From RFPW01 sp040401595 (GTDB lineage: Bacteria > Pseudomonadota > Gammaproteobacteria > Burkholderiales > Burkholderiaceae_E), in assembly GCA_040401595.1 (NCBI GenBank), contig JBBAOE010000005.1, positions 84,835 through 148,834 of the forward strand: a stretch of 64,000 nucleotides of DNA, given 5' to 3'. A program made the position numbers and the translations under genes. The notes below the pieces were generated by a model, which did no database searches, was not told the origin of the DNA, and saw nothing but the letters and a program-made list of their open reading frames with translations. This document shows, piece by piece, positions 45,426-54,583 of this stretch. Each line of letters starts with the position of its first letter. Position 1 is the first letter of the stretch.

Positions 45426-46554
45426 AATTCGCCCCCAACCCTCGCAAACCATGTCGATCCTGTCGCCGATGCTGGCCCTTGGCCTGACCATCGGAATCGG
45501 ATACTTCTTTTTTCTGGTTCTGGGTAAGGATCCTCTGCGTGGACTGCAGCTCTTCCTCATCGAGCCGATCAAGAACCTGTCCGCACTGGGCGAACTCTCC
45601 ATCAAAGCCACGCCGCTCCTGTTGATCGCGCTCGGACTCGCAGTCTGCTATCGGGCCAACGTCTGGAATATCGGAGCCGAGGGACAATTTGTCCTGGGTG
45701 CGCTCAGCGGCGGTTGGGTGGCCCTGCAGGCGGGGGAAGACCTTGCCTGGATGGGCCGCGGGATTGTTGTTGCCATCCTCCTTGGCGGCATTCTTGGCGG
45801 CATGTTCTGGGCCGGTATTGTTGCGCTCTTGCGGGATCGGTTCAGTGCCAACGAAATCCTCGTCAGCCTGATGCTGGTCTACGTCGCCGAACTTCTGCTG
45901 AGCTATCTCGTGTTCGGCCCCTGGAAAGATCCCAAAGGTTATAACTTTCCCCAAACGATCAATTTTCTCGCCGTCACCAAGATCCCTCGCCTGGTCGACG
46001 GGATCCGCGCCAATATCGGGCTGCTGATTGCCGGGTTGGCCGTGATTGCCTGCTGGATCTTTCAATTCCGGACGTTTCGAGGCTTCCAGTTGCTGGTGGG
46101 CGGTCTGGCGCCAGCTGCCGCAGGCTACGCGGGATTCTCCTCACGGTCTGCCCTCTGGACCGCCCTCCTGTTGTCCGGTGGTCTCGCGGGCCTTGCTGGC
46201 GCTCTTGAAGCAGCGGGACCGGTCGGGCAACTGACGCCGCACATTCCGGTGGGCTATGGGTTCGCGGCCATCATCGTCGCCTACGTGGGCCGCCTGCATC
46301 CAGTGGGCATCGTCTTCGCCGCCATCCTGATGAGCATGTTCTACATCGGCGGCGAACTCGCCCAATCGCGTCTGGGGCTGCCCAAATCCCTGACTGGCGT
46401 GTTTCAGGGGATCCTGCTCTTTGCATTGCTGGCCTGTGACACGCTGATTCATTATCGAATCCGGCGGACAACCCGAACGCTAGGTGGGACTGCGGGGTCC
46501 GGGGGTACCGCTGGTTCCAGTCGCGCGGCCAATTTCGCGGTCGCCCAGCCGTAA
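45412..46554 (+). CDS. ABC transporter permease 1 (nucleoside/BMP type)
   Basis: An inner-membrane permease of 380 aa with about nine or ten helices. The family signature region CYRANVWNIGAEGQFVLGAL is present. I choose the GTG at 45412, which lies inside the ATPase gene after a GGGAGGGGG ribosome site; an ATG at 45451 is the alternative. The tail has a short Gly/Thr/Ser-rich stretch. It pairs with the following permease, since BMP importers use two different ones. Confidence 0.9.
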   Translation: MLRLEIRPQPSQTMSILSPMLALGLTIGIGYFFFLVLGKDPLRGLQLFLIEPIKNLSALGELSIKATPLLLIALGLAVCYRANVWNIGAEGQFVLGALSGGWVALQAGEDLAWMGRGIVVAILLGGILGGMFWAGIVALLRDRFSANEILVSLMLVYVAELLLSYLVFGPWKDPKGYNFPQTINFLAVTKIPRLVDGIRANIGLLIAGLAVIACWIFQFRTFRGFQLLVGGLAPAAAGYAGFSSRSALWTALLLSGGLAGLAGALEAAGPVGQLTPHIPVGYGFAAIIVAYVGRLHPVGIVFAAILMSMFYIGGELAQSRLGLPKSLTGVFQGILLFALLACDTLIHYRIRRTTRTLGGTAGSGGTAGSSRAANFAVAQP

Positions 46555-46569
46555 CCGCGACGACGATCC

Positions 46570-47490
46570 ATGGAAAGCCTAGCGCTCCTGTTGGCCGCTA
46601 CCCTGAACGCGGGAACCGTTCTGAGCTTTGCGGGTCTTGGCTTATTGATCAATGAACGGGCGGGGATCGTTAACCTCGGGGCGGAAGGCATCATGCTCGT
46701 TGCGGCAATCGCCGGGTTTGCGACCACCGTTCACTCGGGAAACGACTGGCTAGGTTTAGGTGCCGGAATGACCGCAGGTTGTTTCCTGGCAGCGCTCTTT
46801 GGCATCCTGGTCATCTGGCTCAATACCAACCAGTTTGCGACCGGTCTCGCCCTCAGCCTGTTTGGGGCTGGGGTTTCAGCCTTTCTCGGCATCCATTATG
46901 TGCAGGAAAAACTGGCTGAACGAACCCTGTGGAGCATCCCTGGGCTCTCGGATCTGCCCTGGTTCGGACCAGCGCTGTTTCGCCAGCACCCCCTCGTATA
47001 CGGGGCAATCATTCTTGCGTTCGCAATGAGCTGGTGGCTAGACCGCTCCCGCGCGGGGCTCATCTTGCGCGCGGTTGGCGAATCCCCGGAGAGTGCCCAT
47101 GCGCTGGGCTTTCCAGTGCGATGGATCCGACTGGGCGCCGTCATGATGGGGGGGGCGCTCTGCGGGCTGGCGGGCGCTTATCTGTCGATTATCTATACCC
47201 CGCTTTGGGTCGAAGGCATGGTCGCCGGGAAGGGCTGGATCGCACTGGCGCTAACCACTTTTGCCACCTGGCGACCTGGCCGAATTCTTCTGGGCGCTTA
47301 TGTGTTCGGAGGCGTCACCATGCTGCAATTCCATCTCCAGGGAGAAGGCATCGAGATTCCGATTCAATTTCTGAGCATGCTGCCCTATCTCGCGACCATC
47401 GCCGTGCTGGTTCTCATTTCACGCAATGCCGCCTGGATTCGCGCCAATATGCCAGCGTCTCTGGGTAAGCCATTTGTCCCCGGCGCCTAG
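46570..47490 (+). CDS. ABC transporter permease 2 (nucleoside/BMP type)
   Basis: A 306-aa permease with about eight helices. It has the paired signature LLINERAGIVNLGAEGIMLVAA and the coupling helix ESPESAHALGFPVRWIRLGAV. It begins 15 bases after the first permease. Together they form the membrane channel for a purine nucleoside or base. A 120-base gap follows before the binding-protein gene, with a TACAAT that could be a -10 element. Confidence 0.92.
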   Translation: MESLALLLAATLNAGTVLSFAGLGLLINERAGIVNLGAEGIMLVAAIAGFATTVHSGNDWLGLGAGMTAGCFLAALFGILVIWLNTNQFATGLALSLFGAGVSAFLGIHYVQEKLAERTLWSIPGLSDLPWFGPALFRQHPLVYGAIILAFAMSWWLDRSRAGLILRAVGESPESAHALGFPVRWIRLGAVMMGGALCGLAGAYLSIIYTPLWVEGMVAGKGWIALALTTFATWRPGRILLGAYVFGGVTMLQFHLQGEGIEIPIQFLSMLPYLATIAVLVLISRNAAWIRANMPASLGKPFVPGA

Positions 47491-47610
47491 CATCGATGAT
47501 CGTCCTGAAGCTTACAATCGTGTCACCCTCATTCGACGCCTCAGGCTGCGAATCGAATGCAACACCGATTTTCCATCACCTCTTTTCTACCACCACTTGA
47601 GAGCAAAACC

Positions 47611-48768
47611 ATGATCTCCCCTTCCAAACGTTCCCTTGTCCGACTCGTGGGCGTCTCAGCGCTCGCTGCCACCGCTGCGCTCGCCGGTTGCAGCAAAAAA
47701 GAAGAGCCAAAACCGGCTGCCGCCCCAGCACCCGTGGTGGCTGAAGCGCCCAAACCCGAACCGCTGAAAATCGCTTTCGCCTACATCGGCCCGGTCGGCG
47801 ATGGCGGATGGACCTTCGCGCATGACAACGGTCGTAAAGCGGTCGAGAAAGAGTTCGGCGACAAGGTCGTCACCAGCTTTGTCGAGAAAGTGCCAGAGTC
47901 GGCTGACGCAGAACGCGTCATGCGTGATCTTGCCAGCCAGGGTAACAAACTGATCTTTGGTACGACCTTTGGCTACATGGAGCCCATGCTCAAGGTTGCG
48001 GCCGACCTCAAGGACGTCAAGTTTGAACACGCCACCGGATACAAACAGGCGGAGAACCTGCGGACCTACGACAGCCGCACCTATGAAGGCGCCTACATGG
48101 CTGGAGTGATCGCCGGCAAGATGACCAAGTCCAATACGATCGGTGTCGTGGGCTCGATCCCAATTCCGGAGGTCATTCGCAACATCAACTCGTTCACCAT
48201 GGGCGCGCAGAGCGTCAATCCGAAGGTCAAAACCAAAGTCGTCTGGGTGTTCGAGTGGTTTAACCCGCCCAAGGAAACCGAGGCTGCTCAGAGCCTGATC
48301 AACGGTGGCGCCGATGTGTTGATGCAGAACACCGACTCACCCGCCGTCCTGCAAACGGCCGGCAAGAACAAGAAGTACGCCTTCGGCTGGGACAGCGATA
48401 TGACCGCCTATTCGCCCGAAGCCCACCTCGCCTCCGCTGTCATCAACTGGGGCCCTTACTACATCAAGGCAACCCGCGATGCGCTGGAAGGCAAATGGAC
48501 GGGTAACACGGGCGCCTGGTGGGGTGTAAAAGAGGACACCATCGATATCGTCAACATCAGCGATAAGGTGCCTGCCGAGACCAAGGAAGCCGTTGCGAAA
48601 ATCAAGGCTGGCCTGAAAGACGGGACCTTCTCCGTCTGGAAAGGACCGATCCTGGGTCAGGATGGCAAAGAGATCCTGAAGAAGGACGAAGTTGCCGACG
48701 ACAAGTTCATGAGCGGTATCAACTTCTATGTGAAAGGCGTCGAAGGAAAGATCCCCACTGGGAAATAA
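47611..48768 (+). CDS. BMP family lipoprotein, purine/nucleoside-binding
   Basis: A membrane-anchored periplasmic binding protein, 385 aa. The lipobox LAGC puts the lipidated cysteine at residue 27, followed by a Lys/Pro/Ala linker and the BMP core (KIAFAYIGPVGDGGWTFAHD, GTTFGYMEPML, TYEGAYMAGVIAG). The BMP family (PnrA, Med) binds purine nucleosides. The related YPO-type group near adenine deaminase genes may take bases. It starts at the ATG at 47611; the frame extends to 47557 without a signal peptide. It is the last part of the importer. Confidence 0.92.
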   Translation: MISPSKRSLVRLVGVSALAATAALAGCSKKEEPKPAAAPAPVVAEAPKPEPLKIAFAYIGPVGDGGWTFAHDNGRKAVEKEFGDKVVTSFVEKVPESADAERVMRDLASQGNKLIFGTTFGYMEPMLKVAADLKDVKFEHATGYKQAENLRTYDSRTYEGAYMAGVIAGKMTKSNTIGVVGSIPIPEVIRNINSFTMGAQSVNPKVKTKVVWVFEWFNPPKETEAAQSLINGGADVLMQNTDSPAVLQTAGKNKKYAFGWDSDMTAYSPEAHLASAVINWGPYYIKATRDALEGKWTGNTGAWWGVKEDTIDIVNISDKVPAETKEAVAKIKAGLKDGTFSVWKGPILGQDGKEILKKDEVADDKFMSGINFYVKGVEGKIPTGK

Positions 48769-48778
48769 ATCCAAGCCA

Positions 48779-48841
48779 CCAGGATCGATCCTGGGCACAG
48801 GAGGAGGCGACCGGCTGATGTCCAGCCCCCCGCCTCCTCCT
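48779..48841. promoter_or_regulatory. Palindrome and long hairpin between the BMP lipoprotein and the Rieske gene
   Basis: A perfect 16-bp palindrome CCAGGATCGATCCTGG (48779-48794) starts 10 bases after the lipoprotein stop. It is followed by a long hairpin with an 11-bp outer stem AGGAGGAGGCG/CGCCTCCTCCT (48799-48809 with 48831-48841) and an inner stem GGCTG/CAGCC. No T-run follows. It may terminate or process the importer transcript, or regulate the two genes that follow. Confidence 0.5.
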
Positions 48842-48905
48842 CGTGGATGGGCCACGCTGGTTCCGGCGCTGGCCCGATTTTCCCGCTCCCTTCTGACCGT
48901 TAACC

Positions 48906-50003
48906 ATGCACGAGCATCACTGGTGGTGGCCCGTTGCCCTGCCGGGCGAAGCGGCCGATCGGCCTGTACCGCTCACGCTGCTGGGCCAGCGCATGGTGCT
49001 CTGGCAAGGCGCTGATGGCACATTGAGCCTGCTGGCGGACCAGTGCCCGCATCGTGGCGCCCGACTGTCCATGGGCAGTATCCAGGTCTTCAGACAGAAC
49101 CCCGTACTGCAATGTCCTTATCATGGCTGGCAGTTCGACGCGCAGGGTCATTGCGTCGCGATCCCTGCCCTGCCCGGCTTTTGTCCACCACCCAGTAGCG
49201 CCGTTCGTCGATTCCCGATTCGGGAAGCCCATGGACTCCTCTGGGCATTGTGCGGTGATCCGGCAACCTCGGATCTCCCGCTTGACGACGGCACCCGAGG
49301 CCCACCCAGCCTGGATGGACTGGCGCGCCGCCGACTGATCTACGGACCCTTTGACGTTGCCACGAGTGCGCCGCGGGCGATCGAGAACTTTCTCGACACC
49401 TCCCATTTCGCATTTGTCCACGCCGGGTTTCTTGGCGATAGCGCTCATCCGGAAGTGCCGACCCATGAGGTGAGCCTCACCGCCGACGGGCGTCCGGTCG
49501 TTGAGCAATATCTGGCCTGGCAGCCCAAAGCGCATGCCGGGGCGACCGGGGGTGCTTGGGTCACATATCGGTATGAAGTCCTGAGCCCTTTTGCGGCGCT
49601 GCTGACCAAACGAACTGGACCTGGGCCGCAAGACGGAGATGCGGATCGATCTGCCCTTGATAACCATGATGTCCATGCTCTCCATGACGTTCATGATGTC
49701 CATCAGCACCCCGGAATCGATCCTGCTGCGGTCGAGGATAGTTATGTCATCTGGGCCAATCCCACCGAGCCCGAATCCTGTCGACTCTGGTTTGCCCAAT
49801 ACACGTCCGACAACGTCACGCCCGAAGAAAACCTTCGTGACTTCCAGATCGCCATTTTCGCGCAGGACCAACCCATTCTGGAGTCCCAGGTGCCGCGTCG
49901 CCTCCCCCTCTCCGAGGGCGAGGCCATGAGCGCAGCCGACCGGCTGAGCGCCGCTTATCGACGCTATCTCAAGGCCTGCGCAATTACCTTTGGAGTCTGC
50001 TGA
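48906..50003 (+). CDS. Rieske-type aromatic/heterocycle oxygenase (alpha subunit)
   Basis: A 365-aa Rieske non-haem iron oxygenase. The 2Fe-2S cluster ligands are C47, H49, C70 and H73 (CPHRG...CPYHGW). The mononuclear iron site is in ENFLDTSHFAFVH, with D164, H167 and H172. The VanA/NdmA-like size suggests an O- or N-demethylase or a small heterocycle oxygenase, and it needs a separate reductase, not found here. A His/Asp repeat (residues 254-268) is inserted in the catalytic domain. It sits between a purine importer and adenine deaminase (4-base gap), so a purine substrate, for example a methylated one, is my inference. Confidence 0.88.
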   Translation: MHEHHWWWPVALPGEAADRPVPLTLLGQRMVLWQGADGTLSLLADQCPHRGARLSMGSIQVFRQNPVLQCPYHGWQFDAQGHCVAIPALPGFCPPPSSAVRRFPIREAHGLLWALCGDPATSDLPLDDGTRGPPSLDGLARRRLIYGPFDVATSAPRAIENFLDTSHFAFVHAGFLGDSAHPEVPTHEVSLTADGRPVVEQYLAWQPKAHAGATGGAWVTYRYEVLSPFAALLTKRTGPGPQDGDADRSALDNHDVHALHDVHDVHQHPGIDPAAVEDSYVIWANPTEPESCRLWFAQYTSDNVTPEENLRDFQIAIFAQDQPILESQVPRRLPLSEGEAMSAADRLSAAYRRYLKACAITFGVC

Positions 50004-50007
50004 ACCA

Positions 50008-51093
50008 ATGAATTCATCCGCACCAACATCCGAAAGATTCAGGCAGTTCGAACAGATCCCGCGCGACAAGCTGGAGCGTTTGCTGTGCACCATGCCCAAA
50101 GCGGAGTTGCACATCCATATCGAAGGTTCGCTCGAGCCCGAGTTAATTTTTCAACTCGCGCAGCGCAACAACGTCGCGCTGCCCTATCCAGATGTCGAAT
50201 CGCTGCGCGCTGCCTATGCGTTTACCAACCTGCAGAGCTTTCTCGATATCTATTACGCAGGCGCCAGCGTGCTCATTGAGGAGCAGGATTTTTTCGATAT
50301 GGCCTGGGCCTATTTCGAACGAGCGGCACATGACCAGATCGTCCATGCCGAACTCTTCTTCGACCCTCAGACCCATACCGACCGCGGGATTCCGATCGAT
50401 CGGGTGATCCTCGGACTGCATCGCGCCTGCCTGCAGGCGCAAAGCGAATTCGGCATCAGCGCGTCCCTGATTCTCTGCTTCCTGCGCCATCTGAGCGAAG
50501 AGCAGGCCTTCGAGACCATCCACGCAGCCTTACCCTGGAAAGACAAGATTCTTGGCGTCGGGCTCGACAGCAGTGAGTTTGGCCACCCACCGAAAAAATT
50601 TGAACGGGTGTTCACCTACTGCCGGTCGCTGGACTTGCACATCGTCGCTCACGCAGGCGAGGAAGGCCCGCCCGACTATATCCGACAGGCCCTCGATCTC
50701 CTGAAGGTCGAGCGGATTGACCATGGCGTACGTTGCACGGAGGATGCCGCATTGGTGGCGCGCCTCGCCCGCGAGCGAGTGCCCTTGACGGTTTGCCCGC
50801 TCTCCAACGTCAAGCTCTGCGTATTCGAGACGCTCGCGCATCACAATCTGCCCGCGCTGCTTGACGCTGGACTCTGCGTCACGCTCAACAGCGACGACCC
50901 CGCCTATTTTGGCGGCTACCTGAATACCAACTTCGTTCAGACCTTCGCTGCCTTGCCCCAGCTCAGCGCCGCACATGCCTGGCAGCTGGCGCTGAACAGT
51001 TTTGAAGCGAGTTTTGTATCCGCCCCGAAAAAGGCGCAGTGGGCCGCTCAGTTGGAATCCTGCTTTGAGGCAATCGCGAACGGACCCGTTTGA
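50008..51093 (+). CDS. add: Adenine deaminase (adenosine-deaminase-fold)
   Basis: Deaminates adenine to hypoxanthine, feeding xanthine dehydrogenase. The 361-aa protein has the metal site HIHIEGSLEPEL (H35, H37), then HAGEEGPP, ERIDHGVR and NSDDPAYFGGY. The FFDPQTHTDRGI and GLDSSEFGHPP stretches match the bacterial adenine deaminase subgroup of this family better than true adenosine deaminase, from memory of the Pseudomonas protein. The ATG at 50008 is 4 bases after the Rieske stop. It is convergent with tadC. Confidence 0.9.
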   Translation: MNSSAPTSERFRQFEQIPRDKLERLLCTMPKAELHIHIEGSLEPELIFQLAQRNNVALPYPDVESLRAAYAFTNLQSFLDIYYAGASVLIEEQDFFDMAWAYFERAAHDQIVHAELFFDPQTHTDRGIPIDRVILGLHRACLQAQSEFGISASLILCFLRHLSEEQAFETIHAALPWKDKILGVGLDSSEFGHPPKKFERVFTYCRSLDLHIVAHAGEEGPPDYIRQALDLLKVERIDHGVRCTEDAALVARLARERVPLTVCPLSNVKLCVFETLAHHNLPALLDAGLCVTLNSDDPAYFGGYLNTNFVQTFAALPQLSAAHAWQLALNSFEASFVSAPKKAQWAAQLESCFEAIANGPV

Positions 51094-51143
51094 AGTCGCG
51101 CCGCTGCTGTGCGGGAAACCGACCTGAAACCACCCCTTCAAGG

Positions 51144-52058
51144 CTAATTTTGACCGCTCAGCATGGGCAGAATCATGTGATAAATCCGGATACCCGCTGG
51201 GCCCAGTATCACCATACTGATCGCCGGAAAGATACAGATCACCAGCGGGAACAACATCTTGGTGGGAATCTTGGCCGCCAGCTCTTCCGCACGGATCTGG
51301 CGTTTGTGTCGTAAGTCGTCTGCGAACACCCGTAATGATTCCCCGAGGCTGGTACCGAATTTATCGGTCTGCGACAACATTGTTGCGAACGCATTCACCT
51401 CTTCGATCCCGGTCCGCAGGCTGAGATTACGCAGCGCCTGTTCGCGGGTGCTTCCAGCGCGGGTTTCCAAATTGACCAAATGAATCTCTTCCATCATGGC
51501 GATGCTTTTGATTTTCATCTCTTCAGCCACTCGGACGAGTGCGGCATCCAATCCCAACCCGGCTTCAACACAAACCAGCAGCAAATCGGCCGTATCCGGG
51601 AAATTTTCGAAAATCTCGCGCTTGCGTGTATTCACAGCAAAATTAAGCACAAAGTTGGGCAAAAAGCAGCCCATCGTTGCGCTCAGCAGCAGCACCAGCA
51701 TTTGGGGATTGGACTCGAGATTTTGACTCGATACCTCAAGCATCAAATAACCGGCTGCCGCAAAGAGTAACGGCAAGGCGGTTTTCGCCGCGTAGTAAAA
51801 AATCGGCGCCTTCGGACTGCGGATACCGGCATTCAGGAATTTGAGGCGCAGCGCAGAATCTTCCCAATTGCCATCGGGAATCGAAAGATTCGCCAGAGGC
51901 CCCGCAAAATTGACCACCGTTGTAACCCAGTCCATCTTCCGAGCAGGCCGAACCAGTTCATCCATTCGCCGCTGCGACGCATTGGGAAGCGCCCAATTCA
52001 ATAGTGCGATGCTCACCAGCGTGACGAGGAGGAAGACGAGCAATCCATAGATCAACAT
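51144..52058 (-). CDS. tadC: Tad pilus platform protein TadC
   Basis: A 304-aa inner-membrane protein of the T2SF/GspF fold. It has an N-terminal helix (MLIYGLLVFLLVTLVSIALL), two internal hydrophobic segments and the cytosolic helical T2SF domain with FPDTADLLLVCVEAGLGLDAAL. With TadB it forms the platform on which the TadA ATPase drives Flp pilus assembly. I start at the ATG at 52058; the open frame to 52148 overlaps the end of tadB. It is the last gene of the locus, and no tadD follows. Confidence 0.93.
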   Translation of the reverse strand: MLIYGLLVFLLVTLVSIALLNWALPNASQRRMDELVRPARKMDWVTTVVNFAGPLANLSIPDGNWEDSALRLKFLNAGIRSPKAPIFYYAAKTALPLLFAAAGYLMLEVSSQNLESNPQMLVLLLSATMGCFLPNFVLNFAVNTRKREIFENFPDTADLLLVCVEAGLGLDAALVRVAEEMKIKSIAMMEEIHLVNLETRAGSTREQALRNLSLRTGIEEVNAFATMLSQTDKFGTSLGESLRVFADDLRHKRQIRAEELAAKIPTKMLFPLVICIFPAISMVILGPAGIRIYHMILPMLSGQN

Positions 52059-52104
52059 GTCGAACGTCCTTGGAGTGAATATTGAAGGCTGTTGAGCAAC
52101 ACAC

Positions 52105-53094
52105 TCAGACCCTGATCTGGACGAGCCGGTAAGACCAGAGCGCGCCAATGGCCATCATTCCAACCACCTTGTAGGTCATCTCAATGCCGATGGGATCGGT
52201 CCATAGGATGCTGATGAAGTCATGATTGACCAACTCGAGAAGACCAGCCAAGGCAAATGGGAGCAGACATAAGACCCAGGCCGACATGCGACCCTCGGTA
52301 CTGAGCACCCTCACCTTGCCGTAGAACTTGAGTCGATCCCGGATCAATTTGCTCAAGTTATCCAGAATCTCGGACAAGTTCCCCCCAGCCTCCCGCTGTA
52401 CCAGGACGGCCACCACGAAATAGCCAACATCGGTGATCGGTACCCTGGCCCCGAGGTTCGCCAGAGCCTGCTGGATGGAGACGCCGAAATTGATTTCGTC
52501 ATGGGTGATTCGAAATTCCCGGGCAATCGGGTCGACCATTTCATGACCGGCCATTTGCAAGGCAGAAGGCAGCGCATGACCCGCACGCAATGCCCGTCCA
52601 ATAAAGTCCAGGGTGTCCGGTAATTGCTGCACCAACTTGGACAATCGTCGCCTGCGCTTCGCCATCACAAAGGCGCTTGGAAGTCCTGCCGCAAGGAGCG
52701 TCGCGGTCCAGGTCACAGTTGGCCATGGGTCAAGCAAACTCAATGCAACATGGACGGTTGCCGCACACCCCAGCGAGAATAGAAGCAGTTTGCTGACGGT
52801 CCAGTCGAGTCCGGACTGAACCAGCAAGCGGTCCAAGCTGTGCATTCGCGGGATCTGCAGTAACAATCGCTCGAGTGCAGGCACTTTACTGAGCATGCGA
52901 TTCTTCAGGACGGCAGCGCGCTCCGATTGATCAGACACTGCGGACAGTGCGCGCAATCGCCGCTCGACCTGTTTCGCCTCTGGCCCTTTGTACGTATTCC
53001 AGATGAGATAACAACTCTCAACAAACAGGACAATCGCAACGAAGGCCAGAACCACAAACGTCGGGGAAAATCCGTTCACGAGCAGGTTACCCAT
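52105..53094 (-). CDS. tadB: Tad pilus platform protein TadB
   Basis: A 329-aa T2SF-fold membrane protein that partners TadC. An N-terminal helix (about residues 10-32) precedes the cytosolic region with QLPDTLDFIGRALRAGHALPSALQMAG, and C-terminal helices close the protein. It begins 15 bases after tadA and ends 46 bases before tadC, in the order usual for Tad loci. The start is the ATG at 53094. Confidence 0.93.
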   Translation of the reverse strand: MGNLLVNGFSPTFVVLAFVAIVLFVESCYLIWNTYKGPEAKQVERRLRALSAVSDQSERAAVLKNRMLSKVPALERLLLQIPRMHSLDRLLVQSGLDWTVSKLLLFSLGCAATVHVALSLLDPWPTVTWTATLLAAGLPSAFVMAKRRRRLSKLVQQLPDTLDFIGRALRAGHALPSALQMAGHEMVDPIAREFRITHDEINFGVSIQQALANLGARVPITDVGYFVVAVLVQREAGGNLSEILDNLSKLIRDRLKFYGKVRVLSTEGRMSAWVLCLLPFALAGLLELVNHDFISILWTDPIGIEMTYKVVGMMAIGALWSYRLVQIRV

Positions 53095-53109
53095 GGCGAT
53101 CTCCCTTCC

Positions 53110-54552
53110 TTATTCGTAGCGCTTGGTGGGATCAAACAGCGAATCCGCCAGAGTCACGCCAGCATTGCGTAACTTATCCGCGAATTTCGGACGGATCCCG
53201 GTCGCCTGAAAGTGTCCGATCACCTTCCCATGGGCATCGACACCGGTCTGCCGATACGCAAAGATTTCCTGCATCGTCACGATTTCACCCTCCATGCCGG
53301 TGATTTCCTGAATGCTGGTGATCTTTCGCTGACCATCGGTCAGACGGTTGCCCTGCACGATCACGGTGATAGCCGATGCGATCTGCTGGCGCGCAGCCTT
53401 ATGCGGCAAGTTGAGGCCCGCCATACCCACCATATTTTCAAGTCGCGAGAGCGCGTCACGGGGGTTATTGGCATGAATGGTGGTCATCGAACCCTCATGG
53501 CCAGTATTCATCGCCTGCAACATATCCACCGCTTCGGCGCCTCGGACCTCGCCGATCACGATTCGATCGGGGCGCATGCGCAGTGCATTGCGCACGAGTG
53601 CCCTCTGGTTTACTTCGCCCTTACCCTCAATGTTCGGCGGCCGCGTTTCCAGGCGGATGACATGCGGCTGTTGCAGTTGCAGTTCGGCCGCGTCTTCAAT
53701 CGTGACAACCCGTTCGGTCTCCGAGATATATCCAGAGAGGATATTGAGCAGCGTCGTTTTACCGGCACCCGTACCGCCAGAGATCACCATATTGATTTTC
53801 GACTTCGCCAGGGCTTCAAGCAACAGCCCCATGTCTGGCGTCAGCGACTTATGACCATTGATCAGATCGGCCATCTTCAAAGGGATCGCTGAAAAGCGCC
53901 GGATCGAGACCATCGGGCCGTCGAGTGCGATCGGCGGGATGATCGCGTTGACACGAGAGCCATCGGGCAAACGGGCATCAACCATCGGACTCGACTCGTC
54001 GATCCGCCGGCCAACTCGGGATACAATTTTGTCGATGATTCGAAGCAGGTGTTTATCGTCCGTAAAACGGACCTTCGTGAGTTCCAGTCGGCCGCGTCGC
54101 TCAACGTAGATCTGTCGATAACTGTTAACCAGGATATCGGAGATCGATGAGTCGGCCATGAGGAGTTCCAGGGGACCCAGACCCAGCATTTCATTCTGGA
54201 TATCGCGCACCAGCGTCCTGCGCTCCCCATCGTTGATCTGGGCAGGACTTTCGGTCAACAGCCAGTCGACCTGATTGGCAATTTCCTGGCGCAACTGGAG
54301 TTCGGTCATGGACTCCAGAGAGGCGAGATCAACCCGTTCAAGAATCTGTAAATGCAGCCGGTTCTTGAGCTTCACATAGGCCTCGAGCTCCGGGGAAAGC
54401 ACTGAGGCAGTTTCCTTGGAGGCGGAAGTTCCAGGCTCCGGAGTTGCTCCCAGTGGAGACCGACCATCGGCTTCGGGCTCCGGATTCGGGGGGACCGCCT
54501 TGGATCGTTCGCGCTTGCCCGTCAACAATTCCCGCAGATCTTGCATACCCAT
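53110..54552 (-). CDS. tadA: Tad pilus secretion ATPase TadA/CpaF
   Basis: A 480-aa type II/IV secretion ATPase that powers pilus assembly. Walker A SGGTGAGKTT is near residue 260. The Asp and His boxes typical of the family follow (ERVVTIEDAAELQLQQ; GHEGSMTTIHANNPRDALSRLENM), as does the CpaF N-terminal helical region. A Pro/Glu-rich start of about 60 residues precedes the conserved part. It lies between tadZ and tadB on one strand. Confidence 0.96.
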   Translation of the reverse strand: MGMQDLRELLTGKRERSKAVPPNPEPEADGRSPLGATPEPGTSASKETASVLSPELEAYVKLKNRLHLQILERVDLASLESMTELQLRQEIANQVDWLLTESPAQINDGERRTLVRDIQNEMLGLGPLELLMADSSISDILVNSYRQIYVERRGRLELTKVRFTDDKHLLRIIDKIVSRVGRRIDESSPMVDARLPDGSRVNAIIPPIALDGPMVSIRRFSAIPLKMADLINGHKSLTPDMGLLLEALAKSKINMVISGGTGAGKTTLLNILSGYISETERVVTIEDAAELQLQQPHVIRLETRPPNIEGKGEVNQRALVRNALRMRPDRIVIGEVRGAEAVDMLQAMNTGHEGSMTTIHANNPRDALSRLENMVGMAGLNLPHKAARQQIASAITVIVQGNRLTDGQRKITSIQEITGMEGEIVTMQEIFAYRQTGVDAHGKVIGHFQATGIRPKFADKLRNAGVTLADSLFDPTKRYE

Positions 54553-54583
54553 AGCAGTCGATCCTTTCGATGATGATGACGAC

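Noticed and set aside
49665..49709. Short repeat as a CRISPR array
   Set aside because: The units are 9 bases, in frame inside a coding gene, with no spacers.
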